63,075 nt of DNA from Sphaerisporangium rufum (GTDB lineage: Bacteria; Actinomycetota; Actinomycetes; Streptosporangiales; Streptosporangiaceae). A model generated the notes under the pieces. It was given only the letters and a program-made list of their open reading frames with translations. It was not told the DNA's origin and ran no database searches. The stretch spans positions 1 through 63,075 of the forward strand of contig NZ_BOOU01000064.1 in NCBI RefSeq assembly GCF_016863395.1. The letters run 5' to 3'. Positions 33,817 to 43,984 of this stretch are shown piece after piece. Both the position numbers and the translations under genes were made by a program. Every line of letters starts with the position of its first letter. Positions within the stretch are counted from its first letter, which is position 1.

Positions 33817-36669
33817 TCAGCGGAGCCGGCGCGGGCCGCGGTCCGGCCGGGGACCGACGGCGTCCCGGACGATCACGCGGGCGCCGAGGACGTGGACGCC
33901 CTTCTCGCCGGCCAGCACCGGATCCAGGTCCAGCCGGACGATCTCCGGCAGCTCGTCGGCCAGCCGGCCCACCCGGACCAGCAGGTCGGCCAGCGCGCCG
34001 ACCGCCACCGGCGGATAGCCGTGCCCGCCGAACAGCAGCGGTGCGGCCCGGATCGAGCGCACCAGGGCGGCGGCGTCCTCGCCGGTCAGCGGGGCCAGGC
34101 GGAACGCCTCGTCGCCGAGCAGCCGGGCGGTGGCCTCGCCCAGCGCGAACGACACCACCGCTCCGAAATCGGGATCGTCCACCAGCCGGATGACCGTCGG
34201 CACCGCGGGCTGCGGCGACATCCGCTGCACCGCCAGCGGCACCGCCGGGCCGAGCAGGGCCGCCAGGTCCTGGTAGGCCTGGCGCACCCCGGCCGGGTCG
34301 GACAGGCCCAGGCGGACGGTGCCGGCCCGGTGGGCCACCTCGGGATCGGCCGACCGCACCACGACCGGCCCGCCCAGCCGCTCGGCGGCGGCCACCGCCT
34401 CCGCCGCCGAGGCCACCGGCTCGGCCGGCCAGACCTCGATGCCGTAGCAGGCGAGCAGCGCGGCGGCGTCGGCCCGCCCGGCCGCGATCTCGCCACCCGG
34501 CATGGAACCGGGTGCCGGAACCGCGCCCGAGTCCACGCCCGGAACCACGCCCGGCTCCGAGCCCGACACAGCCCCCGAGCCCGAGGTCTGGGCCGGGGCC
34601 GAGGTCTGGGTGGGCGACGTGGTCGTAGACGGGGTGGCGGTCGCAGAGGAGGGCGAGATCGAGGGGGGACCGGGCGGTGGCGAGGCGGAGGTGGAACCGC
34701 CGGATCGGGCCGTGGCGACCATCCGGGCGACGACGGTCCGGGCGGCCGCGGTGTCCACGCCGGCCGGCTCCGGGACGGTGCCGGGCGGGCGCTCGCGGTA
34801 CCGCGCGTACCGCTCGGCGTGGGCCAGGGCGCGCACCGCCTCCTCCGGCGCCGGATAGGACGGGACCGACCCCTTGCCCGGACCGCCGCACTCCCCGGGG
34901 ACCCGCAGTTCGGCCGGCAGGCCGAGGCGTCCCTCGAAGGTGGCCAGCACCGGCTTGCCGGTCTCCCGGGCCGCCCGGACGATCTCCGCCGCGACGCCGG
35001 CCGCGTCGCCGGGGATCGGCGGCATGTAGATCGCGACGATCGCGTCGGCGTCCTGTCCGGCGGCGGCCAGCGCGGCGCGGTAGCCGGCCGGGCCGGCCGC
35101 CGCGCCGAGGTTGGCGGGCGGCCGCGGCTCCAGCCCGGCGGCGACGCAGGCGTCGGCGGCCAGCAGGGCGAGCGCGTCGGAGTTGCTCACCACGCCCACT
35201 CGCGGGCCGGCCGGCAGCGGCTGGCAGGCGAGCAGCTGGCCGACGTCGAAGAGCTGGCTGAGGTCGTCCACCCGGATCACTCCGGCCTGCTCGAACAGCG
35301 CGCTCAGCGCGGTGTCCGGCAGCCCGAGCACCGGCGCGTTGTGGCCGGTGGGCACGCCCTGGGTGGCGGCGCCGCTCTTGACCACGACGATCGGCTTGCG
35401 CCGGGAGGTCCGCCGGGCCAACCGGGCGAACTTGCGCGGGTTGCCGAGGGACTCCAGGTAGAGAAGGACCACGTCGGTGGCCGGATCCTCCTCCCAGTAC
35501 TGCAGGAGGTCGTTGCCGGAGACGTCGGCGCGGTTGCCGGCCGAGACGAAGGTCGAGATGCCCATGCCGCGCTGGTCGACCCGCTGCAGCAGCGCGGTGC
35601 CGAGCGCGCCGGACTGGCTGAAGAAGCCGACCCGGCCGCGGCAGGGCAGCCGGGCGGCCAGGGTGGCGTTGAGCCGGACGGCCGGGTCGGTGTTCGCGAT
35701 GCCGAGGCAGTTCGGCCCGACCACGCGCAGGCCGTGCGCGCGGGCGATGCGCACCAGGTCCCGCTGGCGCGCCTGGCCCTGGGGGCCCGTCTCCCCGAAG
35801 CCCGAGGAGACGACGACCAGCCCCTTGACCCCCTTGCGCGCGCACTCCTCGACCACGTCGAGCACGGCCTCGGCCGGCACGGCGACCACGGCGAGATCCA
35901 CGTCGCCGTCGATCGCCGAGACGCTCCGGTACGCCCGGACGCCGGCCACCGCGCGGACCTCCCGGTGCACCGGGTACACCGGGCCGTTGAAGTCGGCGCC
36001 GAGCAGGTTGCGCAGGACGGTCTGGCCGACACCGCCCGCCTCGCGCCCCGCCCCGACGACCACCACCGAGGACGGCGTGAGCAGCCGCTGGATCGACCGG
36101 CTCTCGGCGCGGTGCTCGCGCGCGGCGGTCACCTCGTGCGAGGTCACCGTGCCGGACAGGTCCAACGTCATCTGCACGACGCCGTCCTCGAACCGGCTCT
36201 GCGCGGTGTAACCGGCCTGGCGGAAGAACGCGATCATCCGGGCGTTGGACGGCAGCACGTCGGCGACGAACCGGCGGATGCCGCGCTCGCGGGCGGCGGC
36301 CCTGAGGTGCTCCATGAGCACCGAGGCCACTCCCCTGCCCTGGTGGGCGTCCTCGACCAGGAAGGCCACCTCCGCGGCGTCCCGCGCGGCCGTCCGGTCA
36401 TAGCGGACGACCGCCACCATGTCGCTGCCGATGGTGGCGATCAGTGCCACCCGGTCCACGTAGTCGACGGTGGTGAACCAGGCGACCTCGCGATCCGACA
36501 ATCGTGGACGTGGGCCGAAAAATCGGAAATAGATCGACTGGTCGGACAGCCGGGAATAGAACTCCCGGAGGATGGCGGCGTCCTGCGGCCGGATGGGGCG
36601 CAGGTGGGCGGTGCCCCCGTCGGCCAGGACGACGTCGGCCTCCCAGTGGGCCGGGTAGTGAGGTTCCAC
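33817..36669 (-). CDS. GNAT acetyltransferase fused to ADP-forming acyl-CoA synthetase (protein acetyltransferase-like)
   Basis: About 950 residues. An N-terminal GNAT domain (about 15-180; HLRPIRPQDA, the acetyl-CoA loop EDAHQGRGVAS) is followed by an NDP-forming acetyl-CoA synthetase unit: CoA-binding (SSVVVVGAGREAGGVGQ, the VGPNCLGI motif), ligase-CoA region (VGFFSQSGALGTALLQ, the SAGNRADVSGND loop) and a C-terminal ATP-grasp domain. A Ser/Thr/Pro-rich linker of ~70 residues precedes the ATP-grasp part. Such fusions acetylate lysines on metabolic enzymes such as acetyl-CoA synthetase; here GNAT is N-terminal. GTG at 36669 is chosen because TACTCT lies 7 nt upstream and homologues start VEPHYPAHWEA. 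Confidence 0.9.
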   Translation of the reverse strand: MEPHYPAHWEADVVLADGGTAHLRPIRPQDAAILREFYSRLSDQSIYFRFFGPRPRLSDREVAWFTTVDYVDRVALIATIGSDMVAVVRYDRTAARDAAEVAFLVEDAHQGRGVASVLMEHLRAAARERGIRRFVADVLPSNARMIAFFRQAGYTAQSRFEDGVVQMTLDLSGTVTSHEVTAAREHRAESRSIQRLLTPSSVVVVGAGREAGGVGQTVLRNLLGADFNGPVYPVHREVRAVAGVRAYRSVSAIDGDVDLAVVAVPAEAVLDVVEECARKGVKGLVVVSSGFGETGPQGQARQRDLVRIARAHGLRVVGPNCLGIANTDPAVRLNATLAARLPCRGRVGFFSQSGALGTALLQRVDQRGMGISTFVSAGNRADVSGNDLLQYWEEDPATDVVLLYLESLGNPRKFARLARRTSRRKPIVVVKSGAATQGVPTGHNAPVLGLPDTALSALFEQAGVIRVDDLSQLFDVGQLLACQPLPAGPRVGVVSNSDALALLAADACVAAGLEPRPPANLGAAAGPAGYRAALAAAGQDADAIVAIYMPPIPGDAAGVAAEIVRAARETGKPVLATFEGRLGLPAELRVPGECGGPGKGSVPSYPAPEEAVRALAHAERYARYRERPPGTVPEPAGVDTAAARTVVARMVATARSGGSTSASPPPGPPSISPSSATATPSTTTSPTQTSAPAQTSGSGAVSGSEPGVVPGVDSGAVPAPGSMPGGEIAAGRADAAALLACYGIEVWPAEPVASAAEAVAAAERLGGPVVVRSADPEVAHRAGTVRLGLSDPAGVRQAYQDLAALLGPAVPLAVQRMSPQPAVPTVIRLVDDPDFGAVVSFALGEATARLLGDEAFRLAPLTGEDAAALVRSIRAAPLLFGGHGYPPVAVGALADLLVRVGRLADELPEIVRLDLDPVLAGEKGVHVLGARVIVRDAVGPRPDRGPRRLR

Positions 36670-36676
36670 ATAAATG

Positions 36677-36682
36677 AGAGTA
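36677..36682 (-). promoter_or_regulatory. -10-like TACTCT for leaderless GNAT/acyl-CoA synthetase transcript
   Basis: On the minus strand TACTCT, then 7 nt, then the GTG start. There is no ribosome site. The region is shared with the divergent PfkB gene. Confidence 0.5.
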
Positions 36683-36822
36683 AGCGGGCAAATGTCCGTT
36701 ATGTTGAGCAACGCTTGTGCATCGACTGTGCGGGCGTGTCCGGTGTATGCCCCACGTCCCGGCCGGAAGCTGTTAGGTTTTCTGTCAGCAGCCTCCTGCA
36801 GTGCCAACAAGGTGGTGACATC

Positions 36823-37716
36823 ATGACGCGGGTTGTCGTGGTGGGCGATCTGATGACCGACGCGGTCGCACGCGCCCGCTACCCCCTAGCCAGGGCGAGC
36901 GACACCCCGGCCGTCGTCACCATGCATGGTGGCGGTTCCGGGGCCAACATCGCCTCCTGGCTCGCCGTCGAGGGCGCCGAGGTCGCCTTCGTGGGCCGCC
37001 GAGGGGCCGACATCACCGGCCGTAACCGTGACATGGAGCTCATGGGTTACGGCGTGGACGCCCGCCTGGTCATGGATCCGGAGCGGCCGACCGGCACCTG
37101 CGTCGTGCTGGTCACCCACAAGGGCGAGCGCACCCTGCTGTCCGATCCCGGGGCCAACGCCGCGCTGTCCCCCGACGACCTGCCGCGCGACCTGTTCATA
37201 CAGGGCGGCCACCTGCACGTCTCGGGCTACACCCTGCTCAACGACGGCTCGCGGGACGCCGGCCTCACCGCGCTGGAGCACGCCCGCCGGGCCGGCATGT
37301 CGATCTCGGTCGACTGCGCCTCCGCCGCGCCGCTGGAGCGCACCGGTGCCGAGCCGTTCCTGGAGTGGACCGGCAGCGCCAAGCTGCTGCTGGCCAACGA
37401 GGCGCAGGCCAAGGTGCTCACCGGGCGGGACGACCCGGCCGCCGCGGCCAAGGTGCTGACGGCCTGGTTCCCGCAGGTCGTGATCAAGATGTCCGCGGAG
37501 GGCTCGCTCTGGTACTCCGGCAACCGCGCCGAGCCGGTCCGGGCACCCGCCGACCACATCGAGCGGATCATCGACGGCACCGGCGCGGGCGACGCCTTCG
37601 CCGCGGGCTTCCTGCAGCCGTGGCTGGAGGGCAAGCAGCCGGCCGACGCGCTGGCGGCGGGCAACGCCCTGGCCGCAAAGGCGATCAGCAACCTCGGCGC
37701 CCGCCCCCGCCTCTGA
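36823..37716 (+). CDS. PfkB-family carbohydrate (ribokinase-like) kinase
   Basis: 297 residues. N-terminal VVVVGDLMTDAV, substrate glycines MHGGGSGANIASWLA, and the PfkB signature 2 with catalytic Asp DGTGAGDAFAAGF near 250. It transfers phosphate from ATP to a sugar or nucleoside; the substrate is not readable. It has a good AAGGTGGTG ribosome site before the ATG at 36823. The very long upstream open frame from 32002 is antisense to other genes and not real. Followed by a hairpin terminator. Confidence 0.92.
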   Translation: MTRVVVVGDLMTDAVARARYPLARASDTPAVVTMHGGGSGANIASWLAVEGAEVAFVGRRGADITGRNRDMELMGYGVDARLVMDPERPTGTCVVLVTHKGERTLLSDPGANAALSPDDLPRDLFIQGGHLHVSGYTLLNDGSRDAGLTALEHARRAGMSISVDCASAAPLERTGAEPFLEWTGSAKLLLANEAQAKVLTGRDDPAAAAKVLTAWFPQVVIKMSAEGSLWYSGNRAEPVRAPADHIERIIDGTGAGDAFAAGFLQPWLEGKQPADALAAGNALAAKAISNLGARPRL

Positions 37717-37724
37717 CCGCGGCC

Positions 37725-37746
37725 TGCCGGCCGATCCCGGCCGGCA
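37725..37746 (+). terminator. Hairpin terminator after the PfkB gene
   Basis: TGCCGGCCG (37725-37733) pairs perfectly with CGGCCGGCA (37738-37746) with a 4-nt loop, 9 bp past the stop codon. There is no U-tract. Confidence 0.6.
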
Positions 37747-37920
37747 CCCTCGTCCCCCTCCGCCAGGCCGGCCCAGCGGACGCCCTCGTCCCGCCGGGAC
37801 ACTCTTACCCGGGAAGCACCCTCGTCCCGGTGCCACCTTCACACCGCGTGCCCCGTGCCGGCGGGACACGCCGCCGGGCATGGTGGGGCCACCCTCCCCG
37901 GGCCGCCCGGCCGGGCCGGG

Positions 37921-40062
37921 TCAGCTGGTCGTCGCCAGGGCCAGGGGCAGCACCGCCGGCGCGCCGGCCTCGCGCAGCAGCATCGCGCCCATCGCCATCG
38001 TCCAGCCGGTGTCGACCCGGTCGTCGACGAGCAGCACCGGGCCCGCGGCCAGCTCGGCCGGCAGCCCGCCCGGCGGTGGGGCCAGCGTGGCGCGCAGGGC
38101 ACGCACCCGCTGGGCGCTGTTGTGCTGGCGGCCGGGCGGGCCGTGCCGGTAGGCCAGCGCCCCCAGGTGCCGCAGCCGCCCGATCGAGGCCAGCCGCTCC
38201 CCCAGCCCGCCCACCAGCACCGGCCGGGTGGCCGACGGCAGGGTGACCACCGACACCGGCCGCTCGGCCCACTGCCAGGAGGCCAGCACCGCCACCACCG
38301 CCTCGAACAGCTCGTCGCCGACCGGCGCGTCCGGGGCGCCGTCGGCCAGCAGCCGGCGCAGGGTGGTGCCCCACCCGATGTCGGTGAGCCGGCCGAGGGC
38401 CCGGCCCGGCTCGGCGGTGCGCGCCGGGCCGATCCGGCCGGACAGGCCGAGCTCCTTCAGGCCGGTGGGCCACTGGCGGCGCGGGTCGATCTCGACCCCG
38501 GGCCGCCGCAGCCGGGCCCGCGCCCGGGCCACCGCGCCGTCGGCGGTCAGCGGCGTGCGGTGCGACCCGGTGCAGTTGTCGCATCGGCCGCACGGCCCGG
38601 CCGTCTCGTCGTCCAGGTGCCGGCGCAGGAACCGCTCGCGGCACTCGCCGGTGGCGATGTAGTCGAGCATGGCCCGCTGCTCGGCGGCCCGCTCGGCCGA
38701 CACCCGGGCGTATCTCTCGGCGTCGTACGCCCACGGCACGCCGGTCGCCTGCCAGCCGCCGCGGACCCGGCGCACCGCGCCGTCCACGTCGAGCACCTTG
38801 AGCATCATCTCCAGCCGGGAACGGCTCAGGTCGACCCGGGTCTCCAGCGCCGCGGTGGACATGGTGCCCTCCTCGGCCAGCACGCCGAGCGTGGCGCGGA
38901 CGACGGACTCCGCCGGGAAGGCCAGCGAGGCGAAATACGCCCAGATGTCGCGGTCCTCCGGGCCGGGGAGCAGGATGACCTCCGCCCGTTCCACCCCGCG
39001 GCCGGCCCGGCCGACCTGCTGGTAGTAGGCCACCGGCGAGGCGGGCGCGCCAACGTGCACCACGAAGCCGAGATCGGGTTTGTCGAAGCCCATGCCGAGG
39101 GCCGAGGTGGCGACCAGGGCCTTGACCTGGTTGCCGAGCAGCGCCTGCTCGGCGGCCAGCCGCTCGGCCGGGTCGGTCTGCCCGGTGTAGGCGGCCACCT
39201 GGTGCCCCTGGTCGCGCAGGTGGCCGGCGATCTCGTGGGCGGCGGCGACGGTGAGCGTGTAGATGATGCCGGAGCCGGGCAGTTCGCGCAGCGTCTCGGC
39301 CAGCCAGGCCAGCCGCTGTTCGGCGGTGGGCAGCCGCACCACGCCCAGGTGCAGGCTCTCGCGTTCCAGCGAGCCGCGCAGCACCAGCGTCTCCGCGCCC
39401 GTCTCCGCGCCCGTCTCTGGGCTCGTCTCTGGGCTCGTCTCTGGGCCGCCGCCGAGCTGCTCGGCCACGTCGCGGGTGACCCGGGCATTGGCGGTGGCGG
39501 TGGTGGCCAGCACCGGCACGCCGGGCGGCAGCCCGGCCAGCAGCGTGCGCAGCCTGCGGTAGTCGGGCCGGAAGTCGTGACCCCAGTCGGAGACGCAGTG
39601 CGCCTCGTCCACCACCACCAGGCCCGCGGTGGCGGCCAGCTTGGGCAGCACCAGGTCCCGGAAGTCGGGGTTGTTCAGCCGCTCCGGGCTGACCAGCAGC
39701 ACGTCGATCTCGCCCCGCTCGACCGCGGCGTGCACGTCGTCCCACTCGTCGGCGTTGGCGGAGTTGATCGTGGCGGCGCGCACCCCGGCCCGCTCGGCGG
39801 CGGAGATCTGGTTGCGCATCAGCGCGAGCAGCGGGGAGACGATGACGGTGGGCCCGGTGCCCCGGGCGCGCAGCAGCGCGGTGGCGACGAAGTAGACCGC
39901 CGACTTGCCCCAGCCGGTGCGCTGCACGACCAGGGCGCGCCGCCGCTCGACCACCAGCGCCCGGATCGCGGTCCACTGGTCATCCCGCAGCCGGGCGTGC
40001 TCGCCGGCCAGGGCGCGCAGCCGGCCCTCCGCCTCGGCCCGCAGACCGCTCTCGTCAACCAT
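37921..40062 (-). CDS. RecQ-family DNA helicase fused to a phosphoribosyltransferase-like domain
   Basis: 713 residues. SF2 motifs: [12 protein letters not shown] (Walker A), [23 protein letters not shown] (DEAH plus the RecQ aromatic loop, residues about 170-192), [14 protein letters not shown] and [10 protein letters not shown] zinc-binding RQC segment has CGRCDNC. The last ~100 residues resemble a type I phosphoribosyltransferase: [16 protein letters not shown] is its PRPP loop. RecQ unwinds DNA in repair; the extra domain may sense nucleotides. A short in-frame repeat ([11 protein letters not shown]) sits at about residues 205-225. ATG at 40062 has GGGAGG upstream. Divergent from parC. 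Confidence 0.9.
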   Translation of the reverse strand: MVDESGLRAEAEGRLRALAGEHARLRDDQWTAIRALVVERRRALVVQRTGWGKSAVYFVATALLRARGTGPTVIVSPLLALMRNQISAAERAGVRAATINSANADEWDDVHAAVERGEIDVLLVSPERLNNPDFRDLVLPKLAATAGLVVVDEAHCVSDWGHDFRPDYRRLRTLLAGLPPGVPVLATTATANARVTRDVAEQLGGGPETSPETSPETGAETGAETLVLRGSLERESLHLGVVRLPTAEQRLAWLAETLRELPGSGIIYTLTVAAAHEIAGHLRDQGHQVAAYTGQTDPAERLAAEQALLGNQVKALVATSALGMGFDKPDLGFVVHVGAPASPVAYYQQVGRAGRGVERAEVILLPGPEDRDIWAYFASLAFPAESVVRATLGVLAEEGTMSTAALETRVDLSRSRLEMMLKVLDVDGAVRRVRGGWQATGVPWAYDAERYARVSAERAAEQRAMLDYIATGECRERFLRRHLDDETAGPCGRCDNCTGSHRTPLTADGAVARARARLRRPGVEIDPRRQWPTGLKELGLSGRIGPARTAEPGRALGRLTDIGWGTTLRRLLADGAPDAPVGDELFEAVVAVLASWQWAERPVSVVTLPSATRPVLVGGLGERLASIGRLRHLGALAYRHGPPGRQHNSAQRVRALRATLAPPPGGLPAELAAGPVLLVDDRVDTGWTMAMGAMLLREAGAPAVLPLALATTS

Positions 40063-40183
40063 GCCTCCCTTCGTACCAGCTTCCGGTGACGTTTCCGTCC
40101 GCCGGTCACCCGCGGGCGGGTGATCCAGGCGCAACGGCCCCGGCCGCGCGGGGCGTCCGGTCGCGGCAACGGTGCGGCTTCGG

Positions 40184-40189
40184 CACAAT
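40184..40189 (+). promoter_or_regulatory. -10-like CACAAT for leaderless parC transcript
   Basis: CACAAT, then 7 nt, then ATG at 40197. An in-frame ATG at 40188 overlaps the hexamer, which argues that 40197 is the start. Confidence 0.45.
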
Positions 40190-40196
40190 GTTCGAT

Positions 40197-42674
40197 ATGG
40201 CCCGACGGACTACCACGCCCCCGCCCGACGAGGATTTCGAGGAGCGGATCATCGACGTCGACGTGTCGACGGAGATGCGCACCAGCTTCCTGGAGTACGC
40301 CTACTCCGTGATCTACCAGCGCGCGCTGCCCGACGCGCGCGACGGTCTCAAGCCGGTGCAGCGCCGCATCCTGTACTCGATGAGCGAGATGGGGCTGCGC
40401 CCCGACCGGGGGCACGTCAAGTCGTCCCGGGTCGTCGGCGACGTCATGGGCAAGCTGCACCCGCACGGCGACACCGCCATCTACGACGCGCTGGTCCGGA
40501 TGGCCCAGCCGTTCTCCATGCGGCTCCCGGTGGTCGACGGGCACGGCAACTTCGGCTCGCCGGACGACCTGCCCGCCGCGATGCGGTACACCGAGGCGCG
40601 CCTGGCAGCCGCGGCCATGCTCATGGTGCAGTCGATCGACGAGGAGACCGTCGACTTCAAGCCCAACTACGACGGCCAGGAGACCGAGCCCACCGTCCTG
40701 CCGAGCGCCTTCCCGAACCTGCTGGTGAACGGCGCCACCGGCATCGCGGTCGGCATGGCCACCAACATGGCCCCGCACAACCTGGCCGAGGTCATCGCCG
40801 CCGCCCGCCACCTGATCAAGCACCCGGACGCCACGCTGGACGAGCTGATGCGGTTCGTCCCGGGCCCCGACCTGCCGACCGGCGGCATCATCACCGGGCT
40901 CGGCGGGGTGCGCGACGCCTACCAGACCGGCCGCGGCACCTTCCGGATGCGCGCCCGCACGACGATCGAGCAGGTCACCCCGCGCCGCAAGGGCATCGTG
41001 GTCACCGAGCTGCCGTTCAACGTGGGGCCCGAGCGGGTGATCACCAAGATCAAGGAGCTGGTGACCAGCAAGAAGCTGGCCGGCATCTCCGACCTGAAAG
41101 ACCTCACCGACCGGCACAAGGGCCTGCGCCTGGTCATCGAGGTCAAGAACGGCTTCAACCCCGAGGCGGTCCTCGCCGAGCTCTACCGCCTCACTCCGAT
41201 GGAGGAGAGCTTCGGCATCAACAACGTGGCGCTGGTCGACGGCCAGCCCCGCACCCTCGGGCTGAAGGAGTTGCTCCAGGTCTACGTCGACCACCGCATC
41301 GAGGTGGTCCGGCGCCGCTCGTCCTACCGCCGCCGGCGGCGGGAGGAGCGCCTGCACCTGGTGGACGGCCTGATCGTCGCGCTGCTCAACATCGACGAGG
41401 TCATCCAGGTCATCAGGTCCTCGGAGAACTCCGCCGAGGCCCGCACCCGGCTGACCCAGGTCTTCGAGTTGTCGCAGGTCCAGGCCGACTACATCCTGGA
41501 CACGCCGCTGCGCCGGCTCACCAGGTACGACCGGCTGGAGCTGGAGCGCGAGCGGGAGACCCTGCGGGAGGAGATCGCCGAGCTGACCGCGATCCTCGGC
41601 TCGGAGGACCGGCTGCGCCGGGTGGTGTCCGGCGAGCTGGCCGACGTCGTCAAGCAGTACGGCACGCCGCGGCGCACCGTGCTGCTGGAGGGCGGCGCGG
41701 CGGTCGCCGCCGAGCCCATCCCGCTGCAGGTGGCCGACGACCCGTGCCTGGTGCTGCTGTCGTCCACCGGCCTGCTGGCCCGCACGGCGGACGCCCGGCC
41801 GCTCGGCGCCGGCGAGGAACGCGCGGCGCACGACGTCCTGGTGTCGGTGGTGCGCTCCACGGTGCGCGGCGAGGTCGGCGTGGTCACCTCGGCCGGCCGG
41901 CTGATCCGGGTGTCGGTGGTCGACCTGCCGGCGCTGCCGCCCACGGCGAGCCCGCCGTCGCTGTCCGGCGGCCATCCGGTCAGCGAATACGTCTCGCTCG
42001 GCGCCGGGGAGCGGGTGGTCGGGCTCGGGTCGCTCGACCCGGAGGGGCCCGGCCTGGCGCTCGGCACCGCCCAGGGCGCGGTGAAACGCGTGGTGCCCGA
42101 CTATCCGGCCAACCGCGCCGAGTTCGAGGTGATCGGCCTGAAACCGGGCGACACCGTGGTCGGCGCGGTGGAGCTGACCTCCGAGGACCATGACCTGGTG
42201 TTCATCACCTCCAACGCCCAGCTGCTGCGCTACCCGGCCGCCGTGGTGCGCCCGCAGGGCCGCCCGGCCGGCGGCATGACCGGCATCCGGCTGGATTCCG
42301 ACGCGGTGGTCATCTGGTTCGGCGCGGTCGACCCGGCGCGGGAGGCCCGGGTGGTCACCATCGCCGGGTCGGCGGGCGCGCTGCCCGGCACGGAGATCGG
42401 CGGCGGCAAGATGTCGGACTACGCGGAGTTCCCCGCCAAGGGACGGGCCACCGGCGGGGTCCGCGCGCAGCGCTTCCTCAAGGGCGAGGACGTCCTGACG
42501 CTGGGCTGGGCCGGACCGGCACCGGTCAAGGCGGTCTCCTCCACCGGCAAGCCGGTCCCGCTGCCGGCCGAGCTCGGCCGCCGGGACGGCTCCGGGGTCC
42601 GGCTGAGCGCGCCGGTCGCCGCCATCGGCGGCGCCCTCGGTGCCGGCGACGCCGGGCCCGCTCCGACCGGGTGA
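40197..42674 (+). CDS. parC: DNA topoisomerase IV subunit A (GyrA/ParC-like)
   Basis: 825 residues. The winged-helix breakage-reunion domain includes [20 protein letters not shown], the quinolone-region [20 protein letters not shown] and the catalytic Tyr in [11 protein letters not shown] coiled coil follows ([18 protein letters not shown]), then a six-bladed C-terminal domain with [17 protein letters not shown] repeats. No QRRGGKG GyrA box is seen, so it is called topoisomerase IV, which decatenates daughter chromosomes using ATP with the ParE-like partner 4.5 kb away. Start at 40197 is from the -10 spacing. Confidence 0.9.
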   Translation: MARRTTTPPPDEDFEERIIDVDVSTEMRTSFLEYAYSVIYQRALPDARDGLKPVQRRILYSMSEMGLRPDRGHVKSSRVVGDVMGKLHPHGDTAIYDALVRMAQPFSMRLPVVDGHGNFGSPDDLPAAMRYTEARLAAAAMLMVQSIDEETVDFKPNYDGQETEPTVLPSAFPNLLVNGATGIAVGMATNMAPHNLAEVIAAARHLIKHPDATLDELMRFVPGPDLPTGGIITGLGGVRDAYQTGRGTFRMRARTTIEQVTPRRKGIVVTELPFNVGPERVITKIKELVTSKKLAGISDLKDLTDRHKGLRLVIEVKNGFNPEAVLAELYRLTPMEESFGINNVALVDGQPRTLGLKELLQVYVDHRIEVVRRRSSYRRRRREERLHLVDGLIVALLNIDEVIQVIRSSENSAEARTRLTQVFELSQVQADYILDTPLRRLTRYDRLELERERETLREEIAELTAILGSEDRLRRVVSGELADVVKQYGTPRRTVLLEGGAAVAAEPIPLQVADDPCLVLLSSTGLLARTADARPLGAGEERAAHDVLVSVVRSTVRGEVGVVTSAGRLIRVSVVDLPALPPTASPPSLSGGHPVSEYVSLGAGERVVGLGSLDPEGPGLALGTAQGAVKRVVPDYPANRAEFEVIGLKPGDTVVGAVELTSEDHDLVFITSNAQLLRYPAAVVRPQGRPAGGMTGIRLDSDAVVIWFGAVDPAREARVVTIAGSAGALPGTEIGGGKMSDYAEFPAKGRATGGVRAQRFLKGEDVLTLGWAGPAPVKAVSSTGKPVPLPAELGRRDGSGVRLSAPVAAIGGALGAGDAGPAPTG

Positions 42675-42819
42675 CGTTCCTGGGCGCGGCCGCCGGCGGC
42701 GGATCGGCCCGCCCGGTGAGCTCACGGCCGACGGCCCCCGAGGCGGTCGGCCCACAGGCGAGCGGGCCCGGGGGTGATCGAACCACCGGCGGCGGGCCAC
42801 GGCCTGGGCGCGCGGGTGG

Positions 42820-43197
42820 TCAGCCGGCGAACAGGCAGAACGGGTGGCCGGCCGGGTCGAGGTAGACGCGGAAGTCCTCGTCCGGGTCCTCCTCGCCCGG
42901 CTGGTGGTCGTGCTTGACCGCGCCCAGCGCGAGCACCCGCGCCTCGGCCGCCGCCATGTCGTCCACCCGGAAGTCCAGGTGGAGCTGCTGGGGGCGCTCG
43001 GAGCCGGGCCAGTCCGGCGGGCGGTGGTCCTCGGCCCGCTGGAAGCACAGCCGCACCGCGCCCCCGTCGTGCAGGCTCACCCACTCGTCGTCCGCGTTGG
43101 TGATCTCCCAGCCGGTGACCCCGGCGTAGAAGTCGGCCAGCGCCTTGGGGTCGGGGCAGTCCACCACGATGTTGCGCAGCCGGGCGATCGGTTCCAT
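42820..43197 (-). CDS. VOC-superfamily (glyoxalase-like) protein
   Basis: 125 residues with two beta-alpha-beta-beta-beta units: LRNIVVDCPDPKALADFY...GWEI, and QLHLDFRVDDMAAAEARVLALGA, ending in DPAGHPFCLFAG. Typical of the small glyoxalase/bleomycin-resistance/dioxygenase fold, with His and Glu-type metal ligands possible (HLDF, YLDPAGHP). Substrate unknown. ATG at 43197 has GAGGAG 4 nt upstream. Convergent with parC. Confidence 0.88.
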   Translation of the reverse strand: MEPIARLRNIVVDCPDPKALADFYAGVTGWEITNADDEWVSLHDGGAVRLCFQRAEDHRPPDWPGSERPQQLHLDFRVDDMAAAEARVLALGAVKHDHQPGEEDPDEDFRVYLDPAGHPFCLFAG

Positions 43198-43414
43198 CTC
43201 ACTCCTCGTATCGCGATTCACGACACCGGCCATCCTGCTACGGCGGTGCCGGCGCACCCCCGGAGCCGTCCGGCGGCACGCCGTCCGGGGCGCCTACCCG
43301 GGACGGCGCCCGCCGAACGGCCGGGCCGCTTCCCCCGGCGGGGCTCCGGGCGGCCGGGCCGCATCCCCCGCGGGGCGGCGGGCGAAGGCGGGCGGCCCCT
43401 GGGAGAATGACGGC

Positions 43415-43984
43415 ATGGCCGTCTCTTCCTCCTCATCCCCGTTCCTGGTGCCGCTCGGTACCCCCGCCCCCGAGTTCGACCTGCCGTCCATCGACGGCGG
43501 CCGGGTGTCGCTCGCCGCGCTCGACCCCGCTCCGGCGACCCTGGTGATCTTCCTGTCCAACCACTGCCCGTACGTACGCCGCATCGAGGAGGGCATCGGC
43601 GCGCTGGCCGCCGACTACCGCGGGCGGCTGACCACCGTCGCGATCTGCAGCAACGACGTGGAGAACTATCCCGACGACGGGGCCGACCACCTCGCCGAGC
43701 AGGCCAAGCGGGCCGGCCTGGACTTCCCGTACCTGATCGACGAGACGCAGCAGGTGGCCCGGGCCTACCACGCGGCGTGCACGCCGGACTTCTTCCTCTA
43801 CGACGCCGGCCGGCGGCTGGCCTACCGCGGCGAGTTCGACGACGCCCGGCCGGCCAACCAGGTGCCGGTGACCGGAGCGTCGCTGCGCCGGGCCGTCGAC
43901 GCGGTGCTCGCCGGCCTGCCGGTGCCCGGGCCGCAGCACCCCAGCCTGGGCTGCGGCATCAAGTGGAAGCCCGGCAACGACTAA
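43415..43984 (+). CDS. Thioredoxin-fold protein of the AhpC/TSA-like redoxin family
   Basis: 189 residues. PAPEFDLPSIDGGRVSL, then FLSNHCPYVRRIEEGIGAL gives the NHCPYV signature of a bacterial redoxin subgroup that has one active-site Cys in place of CxxC. Later features are AICSNDVENYPDDG, YLIDETQQVARAYHAACTPDFF and the Cys in SLGCGIKWKPG at the end. Probably a cytoplasmic thiol oxidoreductase; partner unknown. GGGAGA is upstream of ATG 43415. Its stop overlaps the convergent next gene by 4 nt. Confidence 0.85.
   Translation: MAVSSSSSPFLVPLGTPAPEFDLPSIDGGRVSLAALDPAPATLVIFLSNHCPYVRRIEEGIGALAADYRGRLTTVAICSNDVENYPDDGADHLAEQAKRAGLDFPYLIDETQQVARAYHAACTPDFFLYDAGRRLAYRGEFDDARPANQVPVTGASLRRAVDAVLAGLPVPGPQHPSLGCGIKWKPGND

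Noticed and set aside
32002-36822. Long rightward open frame that would extend the PfkB kinase upstream by about 1600 residues
   Set aside because: It is antisense to the rhodanese, DUF5998 and GNAT/acyl-CoA-synthetase genes, has the codon pattern of a shadow frame, and contains no known domains.
40172-42193. Long rightward open frame overlapping parC in another frame
   Set aside because: Arg/Gly/Pro-rich shadow of parC; parC has all catalytic motifs in its own frame.
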